DNA of 64,000 bases from Polaribacter huanghezhanensis (GCF_030444335.1 NZ_CP128595.1:1302001-1366000), one strand, 5' to 3'; counted from the first letter of the stretch, positions 8,883 through 18,166 are shown. Translations and numbers: made by a program. The notes: generated from the letters alone by a model not told the origin.

Positions 8883-9776
8883 ATGTCTATAGAAGTTTCT
8901 TCAGTAACCAAAGTCTACGATTCTCAAAAAGTGCTAAATAACATCAGTTTTTCTTTAGAAAAAGGATCTATTGTTGGATTCTTAGGCCCAAATGGCGCTG
9001 GAAAATCTACCATGATGAAAATCTTAATTGGTTTTATAAATCCAACAGAAGGAACCGTTTTAGTCAACGGAATTAACGTGTTAGAAAATCCGATTGAAGC
9101 GCAAAAAAACATTGGTTATTTGCCAGAAAACAATCCGTTATATACAGAAATGTATGTAAAAGAATACTTGCAATTTCAAGCATCCATTTATAAAATAGCC
9201 AAAGAAAATGTTGCTGATATTATAGAAAAAGTTGGTTTAACGCCTGAAGTTCATAAAAAAATAGGACAATTATCAAAAGGCTATCAACAAAGAGTTGGTT
9301 TGGCTGCTGCTTTGTTACACAATCCAGATGTATTAATTTTAGATGAACCAACTACAGGTTTAGATCCAAATCAGTTGGTAGATATTAGGGAGTTGATTAA
9401 AGAAATAGGAAAAGATAAAACCGTGTTGTTTTCTACACATATCATGCAAGAAGTAGAGGCGGTTTGCGATCGGGTCATCATCATTAAAAAAGGAGAAATA
9501 GTTGTCGATAAATTACTGAAAGACGTTCGTTCTAACCAGCAGCAAATTATAGAAGTGACGTTTGATTTTAAACTTGAGGAACAATTTATAAAAAAATTAC
9601 CCAACTTAGTTTCCTATAAAAATAACTACGATACTACATGGTTTTTAACCTTTAATGCTGATAAAGATATGCGTTCTGTGGTGTTTGATTTTGCACAAGA
9701 AAACGGACTTAAAATTTTAGGGTTGAACACGCAGAATCAAAATCTAGAAGCACTTTTTAGAGAAAGTACCAATTAA
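8883..9776 (+). CDS. gldA: Gliding-motility ABC transporter ATP-binding protein GldA
   Basis: A 297-residue ABC ATPase that in gliding Bacteroidota works with GldF and GldG. It has a Walker A motif GPNGAGKST (about 35-43), the signature LSKGYQQR (about 133), Walker B VLILDEP and the switch histidine in LFSTHIMQEV. After the ATPase core is a short C-terminal domain ending 'LEALFRESTN', typical of GldA and of related exporter ATPases. gldF and gldG are not in this window, so the assignment rests on sequence resemblance. Its stop overlaps the stop of the convergent gene downstream by four bases (TTAA). Confidence 0.85.
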   Translation: MSIEVSSVTKVYDSQKVLNNISFSLEKGSIVGFLGPNGAGKSTMMKILIGFINPTEGTVLVNGINVLENPIEAQKNIGYLPENNPLYTEMYVKEYLQFQASIYKIAKENVADIIEKVGLTPEVHKKIGQLSKGYQQRVGLAAALLHNPDVLILDEPTTGLDPNQLVDIRELIKEIGKDKTVLFSTHIMQEVEAVCDRVIIIKKGEIVVDKLLKDVRSNQQQIIEVTFDFKLEEQFIKKLPNLVSYKNNYDTTWFLTFNADKDMRSVVFDFAQENGLKILGLNTQNQNLEALFRESTN

Positions 9777-10189
9777 AGTCCTGCTTTTGAACTTGAAATT
9801 TTTGAAGCTAATAGCGCCATTGGAATATAGGCGAAAATAAGATCTACAGCATTGAACCACATTGGAGCAGGCAACATAAAAACATTTATCGTTCCGAATA
9901 CTAAAAAGATACATCCAACAATTAAAGTCATTTTTTTCTTGGTTGCTGCAATTTTATCGGTAACAATTGCTCCAACTAAAGTCCCGATTGCGTGTGCTAA
10001 AAAAGGAAAGAAAAAATGTTTTGGTTCAAAAAGATGTAAAGATTCTTTTAAACCCTCCATGCTTGTAACATCTGCTCCGTTTGGAGGCGGAATTACAGAG
10101 CTACTCATCATAATTATTCCCATATTCACAATACTACCTATCACCAGGCCAGCAATAACTGCAAGAATATTTTTTAATGTAGCATTAAT
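9773..10189 (-). CDS. Four-helix membrane protein, start codon uncertain
   Basis: A small integral membrane protein with about four hydrophobic segments and a polar loop containing 'LHLFEPKHFFFPFLAHAIGTLVGA', a block I recognise from conserved uncharacterised Bacteroidota membrane proteins. The best in-frame standard start is GTG at 10144, but that would begin inside the first membrane segment. Upstream the frame reads INATLKNILAVIAGLVIG, which looks like the genuine N-terminus, yet no ATG, GTG or TTG exists in this frame up to the stop at 10262-10264. I place the start at an ATT codon (10189) as the most natural choice. The function is unknown. Confidence 0.55.
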   Translation of the reverse strand: MNATLKNILAVIAGLVIGSIVNMGIIMMSSSVIPPPNGADVTSMEGLKESLHLFEPKHFFFPFLAHAIGTLVGAIVTDKIAATKKKMTLIVGCIFLVFGTINVFMLPAPMWFNAVDLIFAYIPMALLASKISSSKAGL

Positions 10190-10249
10190 GAAAATACATT
10201 TATAGACTGATAAATATACAGCTATAAAAATTATTGAATTTATAAACAG

Positions 10250-10280
10250 TTGAAAAAGAGGTTATAAAAACGTATATTTG
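10250..10280 (+). promoter_or_regulatory. TTG-N20-TATATTTG promoter
   Basis: A TTG at 10250-10252 and TATATTTG at 10273-10280, 20 bases apart, match the Bacteroidota -33/-7 consensus (TTG and TAnnTTTG). The downstream gene starts 26 bases after the -7 box. Confidence 0.6.
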
Positions 10281-10305
10281 AGTTTAACTATAAAAAAACG
10301 AACCA

Positions 10306-10557
10306 ATGGAAGATTTAACAGAGCAGCAAAATGCAACTATAATGTCTTATAAAGAATGGGCATTAACCATCTTTTTAGCATCCATTCCAATTGTAGGATT
10401 TATTTTAGTATTGATTTGGGCATTTGACTCAAACACAAGAATTAATAAGAAAAATTGGGCAAAAGGAACTTTATTATTAATGGTAATTTACTTTATCATC
10501 ATAATGCTATTCTTATTTATGTTTGGCGGTTTGGCAATTTTAGCAGGAATGAGTTAA
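10306..10557 (+). CDS. Small membrane protein
   Basis: An 83-residue protein with two hydrophobic helices (about residues 18-43 and 55-80) joined by a polar basic loop containing 'DSNTRINKKNWAKG'. The sequence pattern is common among small flavobacterial membrane proteins of no known function. A good promoter (TTG and TATATTTG) precedes it, which supports real expression. Its TAA stop overlaps the dnaE stop by four bases (TTAA). Confidence 0.7.
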   Translation: MEDLTEQQNATIMSYKEWALTIFLASIPIVGFILVLIWAFDSNTRINKKNWAKGTLLLMVIYFIIIMLFLFMFGGLAILAGMS

Positions 10558-13500
10558 TTCAATTTAAAAGTAACTTGTTCTTTTTCTAATTTAGCTAACA
10601 GTTCATTTGTTATTTTTATTTTAGGAATTCTACTTGGTAAACTCAGTTCTATTTTTTCTTTTTTATCCCAAATTGTAAAATACAGACTTTGTTTACCAGG
10701 ATTTGTTTCTAATAATTGTTGCAGATTCGTAATGTTGTTTTCTGTTACTTCTTCAACAGGAATTTGAATGGTGATTTTTTTACACATTTCATCCATCGTG
10801 TCGTGCAATAATTTGAATTCTGTAAACTGTAATCTTGGTTCACCAACGATTCCAGTATTTTTATTTGCCCAACCTGCTTTGATTACTGTTTTTACAAATA
10901 AGAAAGAATTTGGAACTAAAAAGTGTCTAAATTTTAAATATTCTTCTCCAAAAATTCGAAACTCATTATTGTTATAATAATCTTCTATAAAAAAAGTAGC
11001 CCAACCTTTTCCAGCTTTAGAAACTCGATGTTGAACGTCGGTAACAATTCCTGCAAAAGATAAATTCATTCCCACATACTTCGTAAGATCTCCTTTAAAA
11101 TGAGATAAATTGGCATTACAAAAGGTCAATTCGTTTTTAAAATCATCTAAAGGATGCGCAGAAATATAAATTCCGACCACTTCTTTTTCTTTCCCTAAAG
11201 TTTCCATGGTGCTCCAAGTTTCACATTCTGGAATAATAGGTTCTGGCAATTGAATATCTGATGCTTCTCCAAACAAAGAAACTTGTGATGAATTTTCTCC
11301 ATCTTGATATTTGTTTCCGTAACGCAATGCCTTCTCAATAAAGGTTTGTCCTTTTTCATCTTGAGCAAAATATTGCGCTCTATGAGAATCTTTAAAAGAA
11401 TCAAATCCGCCAGCTAAAATCAATCCGTCAAATGCTTTTTTATTAGCAACACGTAAATCAACACGTTTTGCAACATCAAAAATCGACACAAAGTGTCCAT
11501 TTTTTTTACGTTCATCAATAATTGCTTTTACAGCCAAACTTCCAACTCCTTTAATTGCCGCCATTCCAAAACGGATATTTCCTTCTTTATTTACAGAAAA
11601 TTTAGAATACGATTCGTTCACATCTGGACCTAAAACGGTCAGTCCAGAACGTTTGCATTCTTCCATAAAAAACGAAACAGACTTAATGTCATTCATGTTA
11701 TTTGACAACACAGAGGCCATATATTCAGCAGGATAATGTGCTTTTAAATATGCCGTTTGATAGGCAATCCAGGCATAACAAGTGGAGTGAGATTTGTTAA
11801 AAGCATAACTTGCAAACGCTTCCCAATCTTTCCAGATTTTCTCTAATTTTTCTGCATCATGCCCATTTTTACTTGCTTGCTCAATAAATTTCGGTTTCAT
11901 TTTAGCAAGCACAGAAGCTTGTTTTTTTCCCATGGCTTTACGCAACACATCAGCTTCACCTTTGGTAAAATCTGCTAACTTTTGCGACAACAACATTACT
12001 TGCTCTTGATAGACTGTAATTCCGTAAGTTTCTGCCAAGTATTCTTCCATCGCTGGCAAATCATACTCAATATCTTCCGTTCCGTGTTTTCTGTTGATAA
12101 ACGACGGAATGTACTCCATTGGTCCAGGTCTGTACAACGCATTCATTGCAATTAAATCGGCAAAAACAGTTGGTTTTAAAGCACGCATGTGTTTTTGCAT
12201 TCCGGGTGATTCGTATTGAAAAATCCCAACCGTTTCTCCACGTTGAAATAATTCGTATGTTTTTTCATCATCCAACGGAAAATTTTCTGGATCTAATTCA
12301 ATTCCGTGTTTTGCCTTTACAATTTTTACGGTATGCTTAATTAGGGTTAATGTTTTTAATCCCAAGAAATCCATTTTCAACAAACCTGCACTTTCCACAA
12401 CCGAGTTATCGAATTGTGTCACATACATGTCAGAATCTTTAGCAAGTGTCACCGGAACAAAATTTGTAATGTCGGATGGTGTAATAATTACACCACAAGC
12501 GTGAATTCCGGTATTACGAACAGAGCCTTCTAAAACCCTTGCTTTGTTGATGGTTTCTGCACTTAAATCAGTTCCTTCAGCTAATTTTTTAAGCTCGTTC
12601 ACCAATTCAATTTCTTCTGAACGCAATTTTTCTTTTAGCTCTTTATCGCCTAATGAAAAGATTTTGCTCAGTTTCATTCCAGGAATTAACTTGGCAATTC
12701 TGTCGGCTTCAAAAAGCGGTAAATCTAGTACTCTTGCTGTGTCTCTAATAGAAGATTTTGCAGCCATGGTTCCGTAGGTAATAATTTGCGCAACCTGATT
12801 AGATCCATATTTATTGATTACATACTCCATTACTTTTCCACGTCCTTCATCATCAAAATCGATATCGATATCTGGCATCGAAACACGTTCTGGATTTAAG
12901 AAACGCTCAAAAAGTAAATCGTATGTAATTGGATCTAAATTGGTAATCCACAAACAATACGCAACAACAGATCCAGCAGCAGAACCACGACCAGGACCAA
13001 CGGCAACATCCATATTTCTGGCTTCTCTAATAAAATCTTCTACAATTAAAAAATATCCTGGATAACCCGTTTTTTCAATTACAGACAATTCAAAATCTAA
13101 ACGCTCTCCAATTGCTTCTGTAATTTCTCCGTAGCGTTTTTTTGCACCTTCATAGGTTAAATGGCGTAAGTAATTGTTTTCTCCTCTTTTTCCGCTATCT
13201 TCTGCATCTTTTTCATCTTGAAATTCTGTTGGAATATCAAAAGCGGGTAATAAAACATCTCTTGCCAACGTGTAAGGTTCCACTTTATCAACAACTTCTT
13301 GAATGTTAGAAATTGCTTCTGGTAAATCTGCAAATAATTGCTTCATTTGTTCAGAAGATTTGAAAAAATATTCATCGTTTGGCAAACCGTAACGATAGCC
13401 TCTTCCGCGACCTTTTGGAGTAGCTTGTTTTTCTCCGTCTTTTACACACAATAAAATATCATGCGCATTGGCATCTCCTTTTTCTAAATAAAAAGTGTTG

Positions 13501-14933
13501 TTGGTAGCAACCGTTTTTATGTGGTGGTTTTTAGAGAATTTTAATAAGGTTTCATTGACTATTTTTTCATCTTCTTGTCCATGACGCATCAATTCGATGT
13601 AAAAATCATCTTTAAAAACAGATTTCCACCAAAGCAAGGCTTCTTCTGCTTGTTTTTCTCCGACATTTAAAATTTTACTTGGAATTTCTCCGTATAAATT
13701 TCCAGTAAGTACAATAATATCTTCTTTGTATTTTTCTACAATTGCTTTGTCGATTCTAGGAATATAATAGAAGCCATCTACAAATGCGATGGACGACATT
13801 TTTGCCAAATTGTGATATCCTTTTTTATTTTTCGCCAACAAAACAACTTGATATCCGTTGTCTTTTTTGCTTTTATCTAAATGATTTTCGCAAATATTAA
13901 ATTCGCAACCAACAATGGGTTTTAAAATAGTTTCGGTTGGTGTTTCACCTTCAGCCTCTAACTCTTTGTTTTTGGCTTCTGCAGTTTTATTATGATTTAA
14001 AATAGCGCTTACAAAATGAAAAGCTGCCATCATATTTCCTGTGTCTGTCAAAGCAATTGCAGACATGTTGTCTTTTGCAGCAGCCTTTACAATGTTGCCA
14101 ATTTGCATGGTAGATTGTAGTACAGAAAACTGTGTGTGATTGTGTAAATGCGCAAACTGAACACCTTCTAATGAGGCAATATTTTTTGTAGAAACGGCTG
14201 TTGTGTCGGCATCTTTTTTTGCCTCAGCACGTTTTCTAATTTTTTCACTTTCTTTTTTTAGGTTGATGTGTTTTAAACCAATTACCTGAATTGGTTTTGG
14301 ATTTGCTTCTGAGAAATTTTGAAAATAACTTTCATCAACATCTAATTCTTCTTTGGTGAATTCTCGTAAACGAATCAATTCTAAAAAACAACGTGTTGTT
14401 GCTTCAACATCGGCAGTTGCGTTATGTGCTTCTGCAAAATCTTGTCCAAATAAATGTCTGTGTAATTCTGTTAACGTTGGCAATTTAAACTTCCCATATC
14501 TTCCTCCAGGAAGTTGACACATCAACGCTGTTTTCTCAGTACACGTATCTAAAAGAGGTAGTTTATTTAACTTACTTTCAACCCCTAAACGATGAAATTC
14601 ACAGCCCATAATATTAAGATCAAAACCAACATTTTGACCAACAATAAATTTTGTTTTTTGCAAGGCTTCATTAAATAACTGTAAACTTTCCGCTAAAGAA
14701 ATTCCTTGTTCCTGGGCAAGTTCTGTAGAAATTCCGTGAATTCTTTCTGCATCATACGGAATGTTAAATCCGTCAGGTTGAATTAAAAAATCATTATGTT
14801 CTAATAAATTTCCGAATTTATCATGCAACTGCCAAGCAATCTGAATGCATCTTGGCCAATTATCTGTATCGGTAATTGGTGCATTCCAGCTTTTAGGCAA
14901 ACCTGTTGTTTCGGTATCAAAAATTAAGTACAT
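10554..14933 (-). CDS. dnaE: DNA polymerase III alpha subunit with N-terminal exonuclease domain
   Basis: The replicative DNA polymerase catalytic subunit, 1459 residues. Residues 1-190 form a DnaQ-like 3'-5' exonuclease domain, with FDTETTG at 5-11 and later acidic motifs (VGQNVGFDLN, HNATADVEAT). A linker leads to the PHP domain, which starts at HLHNHTQFSV (H262). The polymerase core has the catalytic acids in PDIDIDFDDEGR (D688 and D690), with fingers motifs including 'GPGRGSAAGS' and 'IFQYESPGM', then a tandem helix-hairpin-helix region ('GMAAIKGVG') and an OB-fold region near 'GIVTDVQHR'. Proofreading activity is therefore fused to the polymerase, unlike Escherichia coli, where DnaQ is separate. 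The gene is apparently monocistronic. Confidence 0.96.
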   Translation of the reverse strand: MYLIFDTETTGLPKSWNAPITDTDNWPRCIQIAWQLHDKFGNLLEHNDFLIQPDGFNIPYDAERIHGISTELAQEQGISLAESLQLFNEALQKTKFIVGQNVGFDLNIMGCEFHRLGVESKLNKLPLLDTCTEKTALMCQLPGGRYGKFKLPTLTELHRHLFGQDFAEAHNATADVEATTRCFLELIRLREFTKEELDVDESYFQNFSEANPKPIQVIGLKHINLKKESEKIRKRAEAKKDADTTAVSTKNIASLEGVQFAHLHNHTQFSVLQSTMQIGNIVKAAAKDNMSAIALTDTGNMMAAFHFVSAILNHNKTAEAKNKELEAEGETPTETILKPIVGCEFNICENHLDKSKKDNGYQVVLLAKNKKGYHNLAKMSSIAFVDGFYYIPRIDKAIVEKYKEDIIVLTGNLYGEIPSKILNVGEKQAEEALLWWKSVFKDDFYIELMRHGQEDEKIVNETLLKFSKNHHIKTVATNNTFYLEKGDANAHDILLCVKDGEKQATPKGRGRGYRYGLPNDEYFFKSSEQMKQLFADLPEAISNIQEVVDKVEPYTLARDVLLPAFDIPTEFQDEKDAEDSGKRGENNYLRHLTYEGAKKRYGEITEAIGERLDFELSVIEKTGYPGYFLIVEDFIREARNMDVAVGPGRGSAAGSVVAYCLWITNLDPITYDLLFERFLNPERVSMPDIDIDFDDEGRGKVMEYVINKYGSNQVAQIITYGTMAAKSSIRDTARVLDLPLFEADRIAKLIPGMKLSKIFSLGDKELKEKLRSEEIELVNELKKLAEGTDLSAETINKARVLEGSVRNTGIHACGVIITPSDITNFVPVTLAKDSDMYVTQFDNSVVESAGLLKMDFLGLKTLTLIKHTVKIVKAKHGIELDPENFPLDDEKTYELFQRGETVGIFQYESPGMQKHMRALKPTVFADLIAMNALYRPGPMEYIPSFINRKHGTEDIEYDLPAMEEYLAETYGITVYQEQVMLLSQKLADFTKGEADVLRKAMGKKQASVLAKMKPKFIEQASKNGHDAEKLEKIWKDWEAFASYAFNKSHSTCYAWIAYQTAYLKAHYPAEYMASVLSNNMNDIKSVSFFMEECKRSGLTVLGPDVNESYSKFSVNKEGNIRFGMAAIKGVGSLAVKAIIDERKKNGHFVSIFDVAKRVDLRVANKKAFDGLILAGGFDSFKDSHRAQYFAQDEKGQTFIEKALRYGNKYQDGENSSQVSLFGEASDIQLPEPIIPECETWSTMETLGKEKEVVGIYISAHPLDDFKNELTFCNANLSHFKGDLTKYVGMNLSFAGIVTDVQHRVSKAGKGWATFFIEDYYNNNEFRIFGEEYLKFRHFLVPNSFLFVKTVIKAGWANKNTGIVGEPRLQFTEFKLLHDTMDEMCKKITIQIPVEEVTENNITNLQQLLETNPGKQSLYFTIWDKKEKIELSLPSRIPKIKITNELLAKLEKEQVTFKLN

Positions 14934-15061
14934 AAATGATTTTAAATTGTATTTTTAGAGACTTTAAAGATACTTTTTTTTGATATTTTTTTAAGTGAAG
15001 AAACGGTAATAGTTGTTAACAATTATAGAATCGAATCAAGTGATAAAACTACTATATTCAA

Positions 15062-15069
15062 TATCTTTA
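15062..15069 (+). promoter_or_regulatory. TATCTTTA -7-like box ahead of the phosphodiesterase gene
   Basis: TATCTTTA resembles the TAnnTTTG -7 consensus with the last base changed. It sits 11 bases before the ATG, so the leader would be very short. The same variant appears on the reverse strand before dnaE (TAAAGATA, plus-strand 14965-14972) and before hppA (29378-29385). Confidence 0.3.
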
Positions 15070-15080
15070 CGAAAGACAAA

Positions 15081-15818
15081 ATGATGAAAGATTTTACTTT
15101 ACAAATTATTGGGCATCGAGGGGCTTCTTTTAACGCTCCAGAAAACACGCTTTCTGCAATTCAACTAGCTTGGAATTTGGGAATTAAAAAAGCAGAAATT
15201 GATGTACATCTATCAAAAGACTACCAAATTGTTGTCATTCATGATGAAAACACCAAACGACTTACAGGAAAAGATGCTTTGGTTAAAGATCAAACTTTAG
15301 CGGAATTACAAGACTTAAGCGTTTGCTTAAAAACAGGTGTTGATAAAATACCGACTCTAAAAGAAGTTCTTGAAACGATTCCAATAGAGAGTACTTTGAT
15401 TATCGAAATAAAATGTGGAAAAGAAATTATTCCGATTTTAGAACGAGAAGTAGCAAACTATTCTTTTGATGCTTTAGTGTTTATTAGTTTTGATTATGAG
15501 GTTATTTCTGAAGTTAAAAAAAGTTTTCCAAACAACAAATCCCTTTGGTTGTTAGATTTAGATTACACAAAAGAGACTGAGAAAGAATATGTCGGAATTG
15601 AATCAATTCTAAAAAAAACGAAACAAGCAAATTTAGACGGAATCAACGTTTGGGCTGGAAAAATTGCTGATAAAAACTTTGTAGAGGCCGTAAAAACAGC
15701 AAACTTGCTTTTGTATATTTGGTCAACAAATTCTGTGGAGTTGACAAAACATTTTTTAAAACTAGGTGCTGATGCAGTTACGACAGACAGACCAAAATGG
15801 ATTTTAGATCAACTTTAA
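15081..15818 (+). CDS. Glycerophosphodiester phosphodiesterase family protein
   Basis: A 245-residue TIM-barrel enzyme that hydrolyses glycerophosphodiesters to glycerol 3-phosphate and an alcohol. The family signature GHRGASFNAPENTLSA is at residues 12-27, with the catalytic-type pattern (HRG, ENT, EIDVH, IHDE) complete. No signal peptide is seen, so it should act in the cytoplasm. It lies 13 bases before glpD, which oxidises the product, so the two form a phospholipid-derived glycerol phosphate pathway. Confidence 0.9.
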   Translation: MMKDFTLQIIGHRGASFNAPENTLSAIQLAWNLGIKKAEIDVHLSKDYQIVVIHDENTKRLTGKDALVKDQTLAELQDLSVCLKTGVDKIPTLKEVLETIPIESTLIIEIKCGKEIIPILEREVANYSFDALVFISFDYEVISEVKKSFPNNKSLWLLDLDYTKETEKEYVGIESILKKTKQANLDGINVWAGKIADKNFVEAVKTANLLLYIWSTNSVELTKHFLKLGADAVTTDRPKWILDQL

Positions 15819-15831
15819 AATTGCAAAATTC

Positions 15832-17370
15832 ATGAAAAATAAAGAATTAGAAGAAACGCATTGGGATGTTTTAATCATTGGTGGCGGAGCGACAGGAGTT
15901 GGAACTGCAATTGATGCAGCATCTAGAGGTTATAAAACATTGCTTGTTGAGCAAAGTGATTTTGGAAAAGGAACATCCAGTAAAAGCACCAAATTAATTC
16001 ATGGAGGCGTTCGGTATTTGCAGCAAGGAAACATTTCTCTAGTTTTAGAATCGTTGAAAGAACGAGCGATTTTAAAAAAGAACGCACCTCATATTGTACA
16101 CGATTTGAATTTTGTTGTTCCGACTTATGATTGGTGGGAAAGTCCATTTTATGGAATCGGACTTAAATTGTACGACATGCTTGCGGGAAAAGAAGGATTT
16201 GGGAAATCTGAGTTTTTATCCAAAGAAGAAACGATTTCTTACTTGCCTACGATAGAACAAGAAGGGTTGCAAGGAGGCATTTTGTATCATGATGGACAAT
16301 TTGACGACACACGTCTACTAATTAGTATGTTGTTAACGGCTGAAAAGCAAGGCGCTACTTTATTGAATTACACAGAATTAATTTCGCTAACCAAAACAAA
16401 TGATAAAATTAGTGGCGGAATTATTAAAGATGTGCAGACAAAATCGACCTTTGAAATTAAGGCAAAAGTAGTGATCAATGCAACGGGAGTTTTTGCAGAT
16501 GCCGTTCGAAAAAAAGATCTTTCAGGTGTAAACAACAGAATGACGGGAAGTCGAGGTACTCATATTGTGTTGGATAAGAGTTTCTTAAAGGGAGAAACTG
16601 CAATTATGATTCCTCATACCAAAGACGGACGTGTTTTATTTGCTGTTCCTTGGCACGATAAATTGTTGATTGGAACGACAGATATTGAAGTTCAAGAATA
16701 CAATCTTGATCCTGTTTCAACAGAAGAAGAAATTAATTTTTTATTGAATCACACGGCTAAATACCTTGTTAAAAATCCAACTAAAAAAGATATTAAAAGT
16801 GTTTTCTCAGGCTTACGACCTTTGGTGAAAAATGATTCTTCTGAAAGTTCTTCTGAAATATCTAGAGAACATCAAATAGAAATTAGCGAAAACGGATTGG
16901 TTAGTATTTTAGGCGGAAAATGGACAACGTATCGAAAAATGGCAAAAGATGTTGTAAACAAAGCTTCTACGTACGCCGGTTTGCCAAGAGTTAAATCAGA
17001 CACACATAAATTACAATTGAACGGTTTTCATGAAAATTCTGCAGTTTTTGAAGCGTTGAGTATTTATGGATCTGATGCTTTAAAAATAAAGAAAATAAGT
17101 GCTGATAATCCTGATTTAAAAGAGAAATTACATCAAGAATATCCAATTATAAAAGCACAAATTGTTTTTGCAGTACGAAATGAAAAGGCCAAGACAATTG
17201 AAGATTTTTTAGCAAGAAGAACGCGTCTTTTATTTCTTGATGTAAAAGCGAGCCTTGATGTAGCTCCCGTTGTTGCAGAAATAATGGCAAAAGAATTGGG
17301 TACAACTGAAGATTGGATTCAAGAGCAACTTACATCTTATCAAAAAGTGGCAAGTACATATCTTCCGTAG
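15832..17370 (+). CDS. glpD: Glycerol-3-phosphate dehydrogenase, FAD-dependent
   Basis: A 512-residue flavoenzyme that oxidises glycerol 3-phosphate to dihydroxyacetone phosphate and passes electrons to quinone. The FAD-binding motif VLIIGGGATGVGTAIDAA starts at about residue 15, followed by the GTSSKSTKLIHGGVRYLQQG segment characteristic of GlpD. The C-terminal helical domain (DUF1-type region of the family) is complete. It probably forms an operon with the upstream phosphodiesterase gene. Length agrees with family members. Confidence 0.93.
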   Translation: MKNKELEETHWDVLIIGGGATGVGTAIDAASRGYKTLLVEQSDFGKGTSSKSTKLIHGGVRYLQQGNISLVLESLKERAILKKNAPHIVHDLNFVVPTYDWWESPFYGIGLKLYDMLAGKEGFGKSEFLSKEETISYLPTIEQEGLQGGILYHDGQFDDTRLLISMLLTAEKQGATLLNYTELISLTKTNDKISGGIIKDVQTKSTFEIKAKVVINATGVFADAVRKKDLSGVNNRMTGSRGTHIVLDKSFLKGETAIMIPHTKDGRVLFAVPWHDKLLIGTTDIEVQEYNLDPVSTEEEINFLLNHTAKYLVKNPTKKDIKSVFSGLRPLVKNDSSESSSEISREHQIEISENGLVSILGGKWTTYRKMAKDVVNKASTYAGLPRVKSDTHKLQLNGFHENSAVFEALSIYGSDALKIKKISADNPDLKEKLHQEYPIIKAQIVFAVRNEKAKTIEDFLARRTRLLFLDVKASLDVAPVVAEIMAKELGTTEDWIQEQLTSYQKVASTYLP

Positions 17371-17469
17371 ATTTTATCTTGTTTCATCAACAATTTAAGG
17401 CAGCAATTATTCGATTTTAATTCCTTGATTTTTAATTGTTTTTCTAATTTATTTTGAAAAATATTTTTG

Positions 17470-17477
17470 TATATTTG
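17470..17477 (+). promoter_or_regulatory. TATATTTG -7 box of the rpsP operon
   Basis: A clean TAnnTTTG box lies 69 bases before the rpsP start. A TTTG lies 13 bases upstream (17453-17456), which is shorter than usual spacing, so the -33 element is uncertain. With this box, transcription would begin at about 17483, right at the first leader hairpin. Confidence 0.55.
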
Positions 17478-17483
17478 CAGCCG

Positions 17484-17530
17484 CTTATTACGAGATAATA
17501 AGAATTTTAATAATCAAGGTCGAGAACCTT
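17484..17530 (+). promoter_or_regulatory. Twin stem-loop leader upstream of rpsP
   Basis: Two hairpins with the same five-base loop CGAGA lie in the 5' leader. Stem one pairs CTTATTA with TAATAAG (17484-17502). Stem two pairs AAGGT with ACCTT (17516-17530). Position directly upstream of rpsP suggests an RNA element that controls the ribosomal-protein operon, possibly by autoregulation. The function is inferred; the hairpins are read directly from the sequence. Confidence 0.5.
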
Positions 17531-17546
17531 AAAAAATTAACAATAA

Positions 17547-18149
17547 ATGTCAGTAAAAATTAGATTACAAAGACACGGTAAAAAAGGAAAACCATTTTAT
17601 TCAATCGTAGCAGCTGATGCTCGTGCAAAAAGAGATGGTAAATTCTTAGAAAAATTAGGAACTTATAACCCTAATGTAAACCCAGCAATTATTGAATTAG
17701 ATGTTGATGGTGCTGTAAAATGGTTACAAAACGGAGCGCAACCTACAGATACTGCGAGAGCAATTTTATCTTACAAAGGTGTGATGTTAAAAAATCATTT
17801 GGCTGGTGGAGTTCGTAAAGGAGCTTTAACTGAAGAGCAAGCAGAAGCAAAATTTACTGCTTGGTTAGAAGAAAAAGCAGGAAGAATTACTGCTAAAAAA
17901 GAAGGATTAACAAAAGAGCAAACAGAAGCAAAAGCTGCTGCATTAGCTGCAGAAAAAGCGGTAAACGAAGCTCGTGTAAATGCTGTTAAAGAGGCTGAAG
18001 CTGCAATTGTTGCAGAGAAAGAAGCTGCTGAAGCTGCTGAAGCTGCATTAGAAGCAGAAAAAGTTGCTGCAGAAGCTACAACTGAAGAAGTTGTTGAAGA
18101 AACTGAAACTGAAACAGAAGAATCTACTGAAGAGAAATCTGCAGAGTAA
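17547..18149 (+). CDS. rpsP: 30S ribosomal protein S16 with long Ala/Glu-rich tail
   Basis: The first 110 residues are ordinary ribosomal protein bS16 (start [21 protein letters not shown], then 'EKLGTYNPN' and '[10 protein letters not shown]'). The remaining 90 residues are low-complexity sequence dominated by Ala, Glu and Lys, probably a long helix, ending in a strongly acidic Thr/Glu stretch. Typical bS16 is about 80-90 residues, so the tail doubles its size. Flavobacterial S16 proteins often carry such an extension, so this looks like a lineage feature. It is the first gene of an rpsP-rimM unit, with rimM 17 bases downstream. Confidence 0.95.
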   Translation: MSVKIRLQRHGKKGKPFYSIVAADARAKRDGKFLEKLGTYNPNVNPAIIELDVDGAVKWLQNGAQPTDTARAILSYKGVMLKNHLAGGVRKGALTEEQAEAKFTAWLEEKAGRITAKKEGLTKEQTEAKAAALAAEKAVNEARVNAVKEAEAAIVAEKEAAEAAEAALEAEKVAAEATTEEVVEETETETEESTEEKSAE

Positions 18150-18166
18150 TTCAAAATTTTAGCGAA

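Noticed and set aside
9852..10205. A plus-strand frame opposite the four-helix membrane protein gene
   Set aside because: The minus-strand frame has conserved family-like sequence and membrane helices; the plus frame is its shadow.
17795..18154. A long Ala/Ser-rich reverse-strand frame inside rpsP
   Set aside because: It is the antisense of the Ala/Glu-rich tail of S16; low-complexity codons avoid stops on the other strand.
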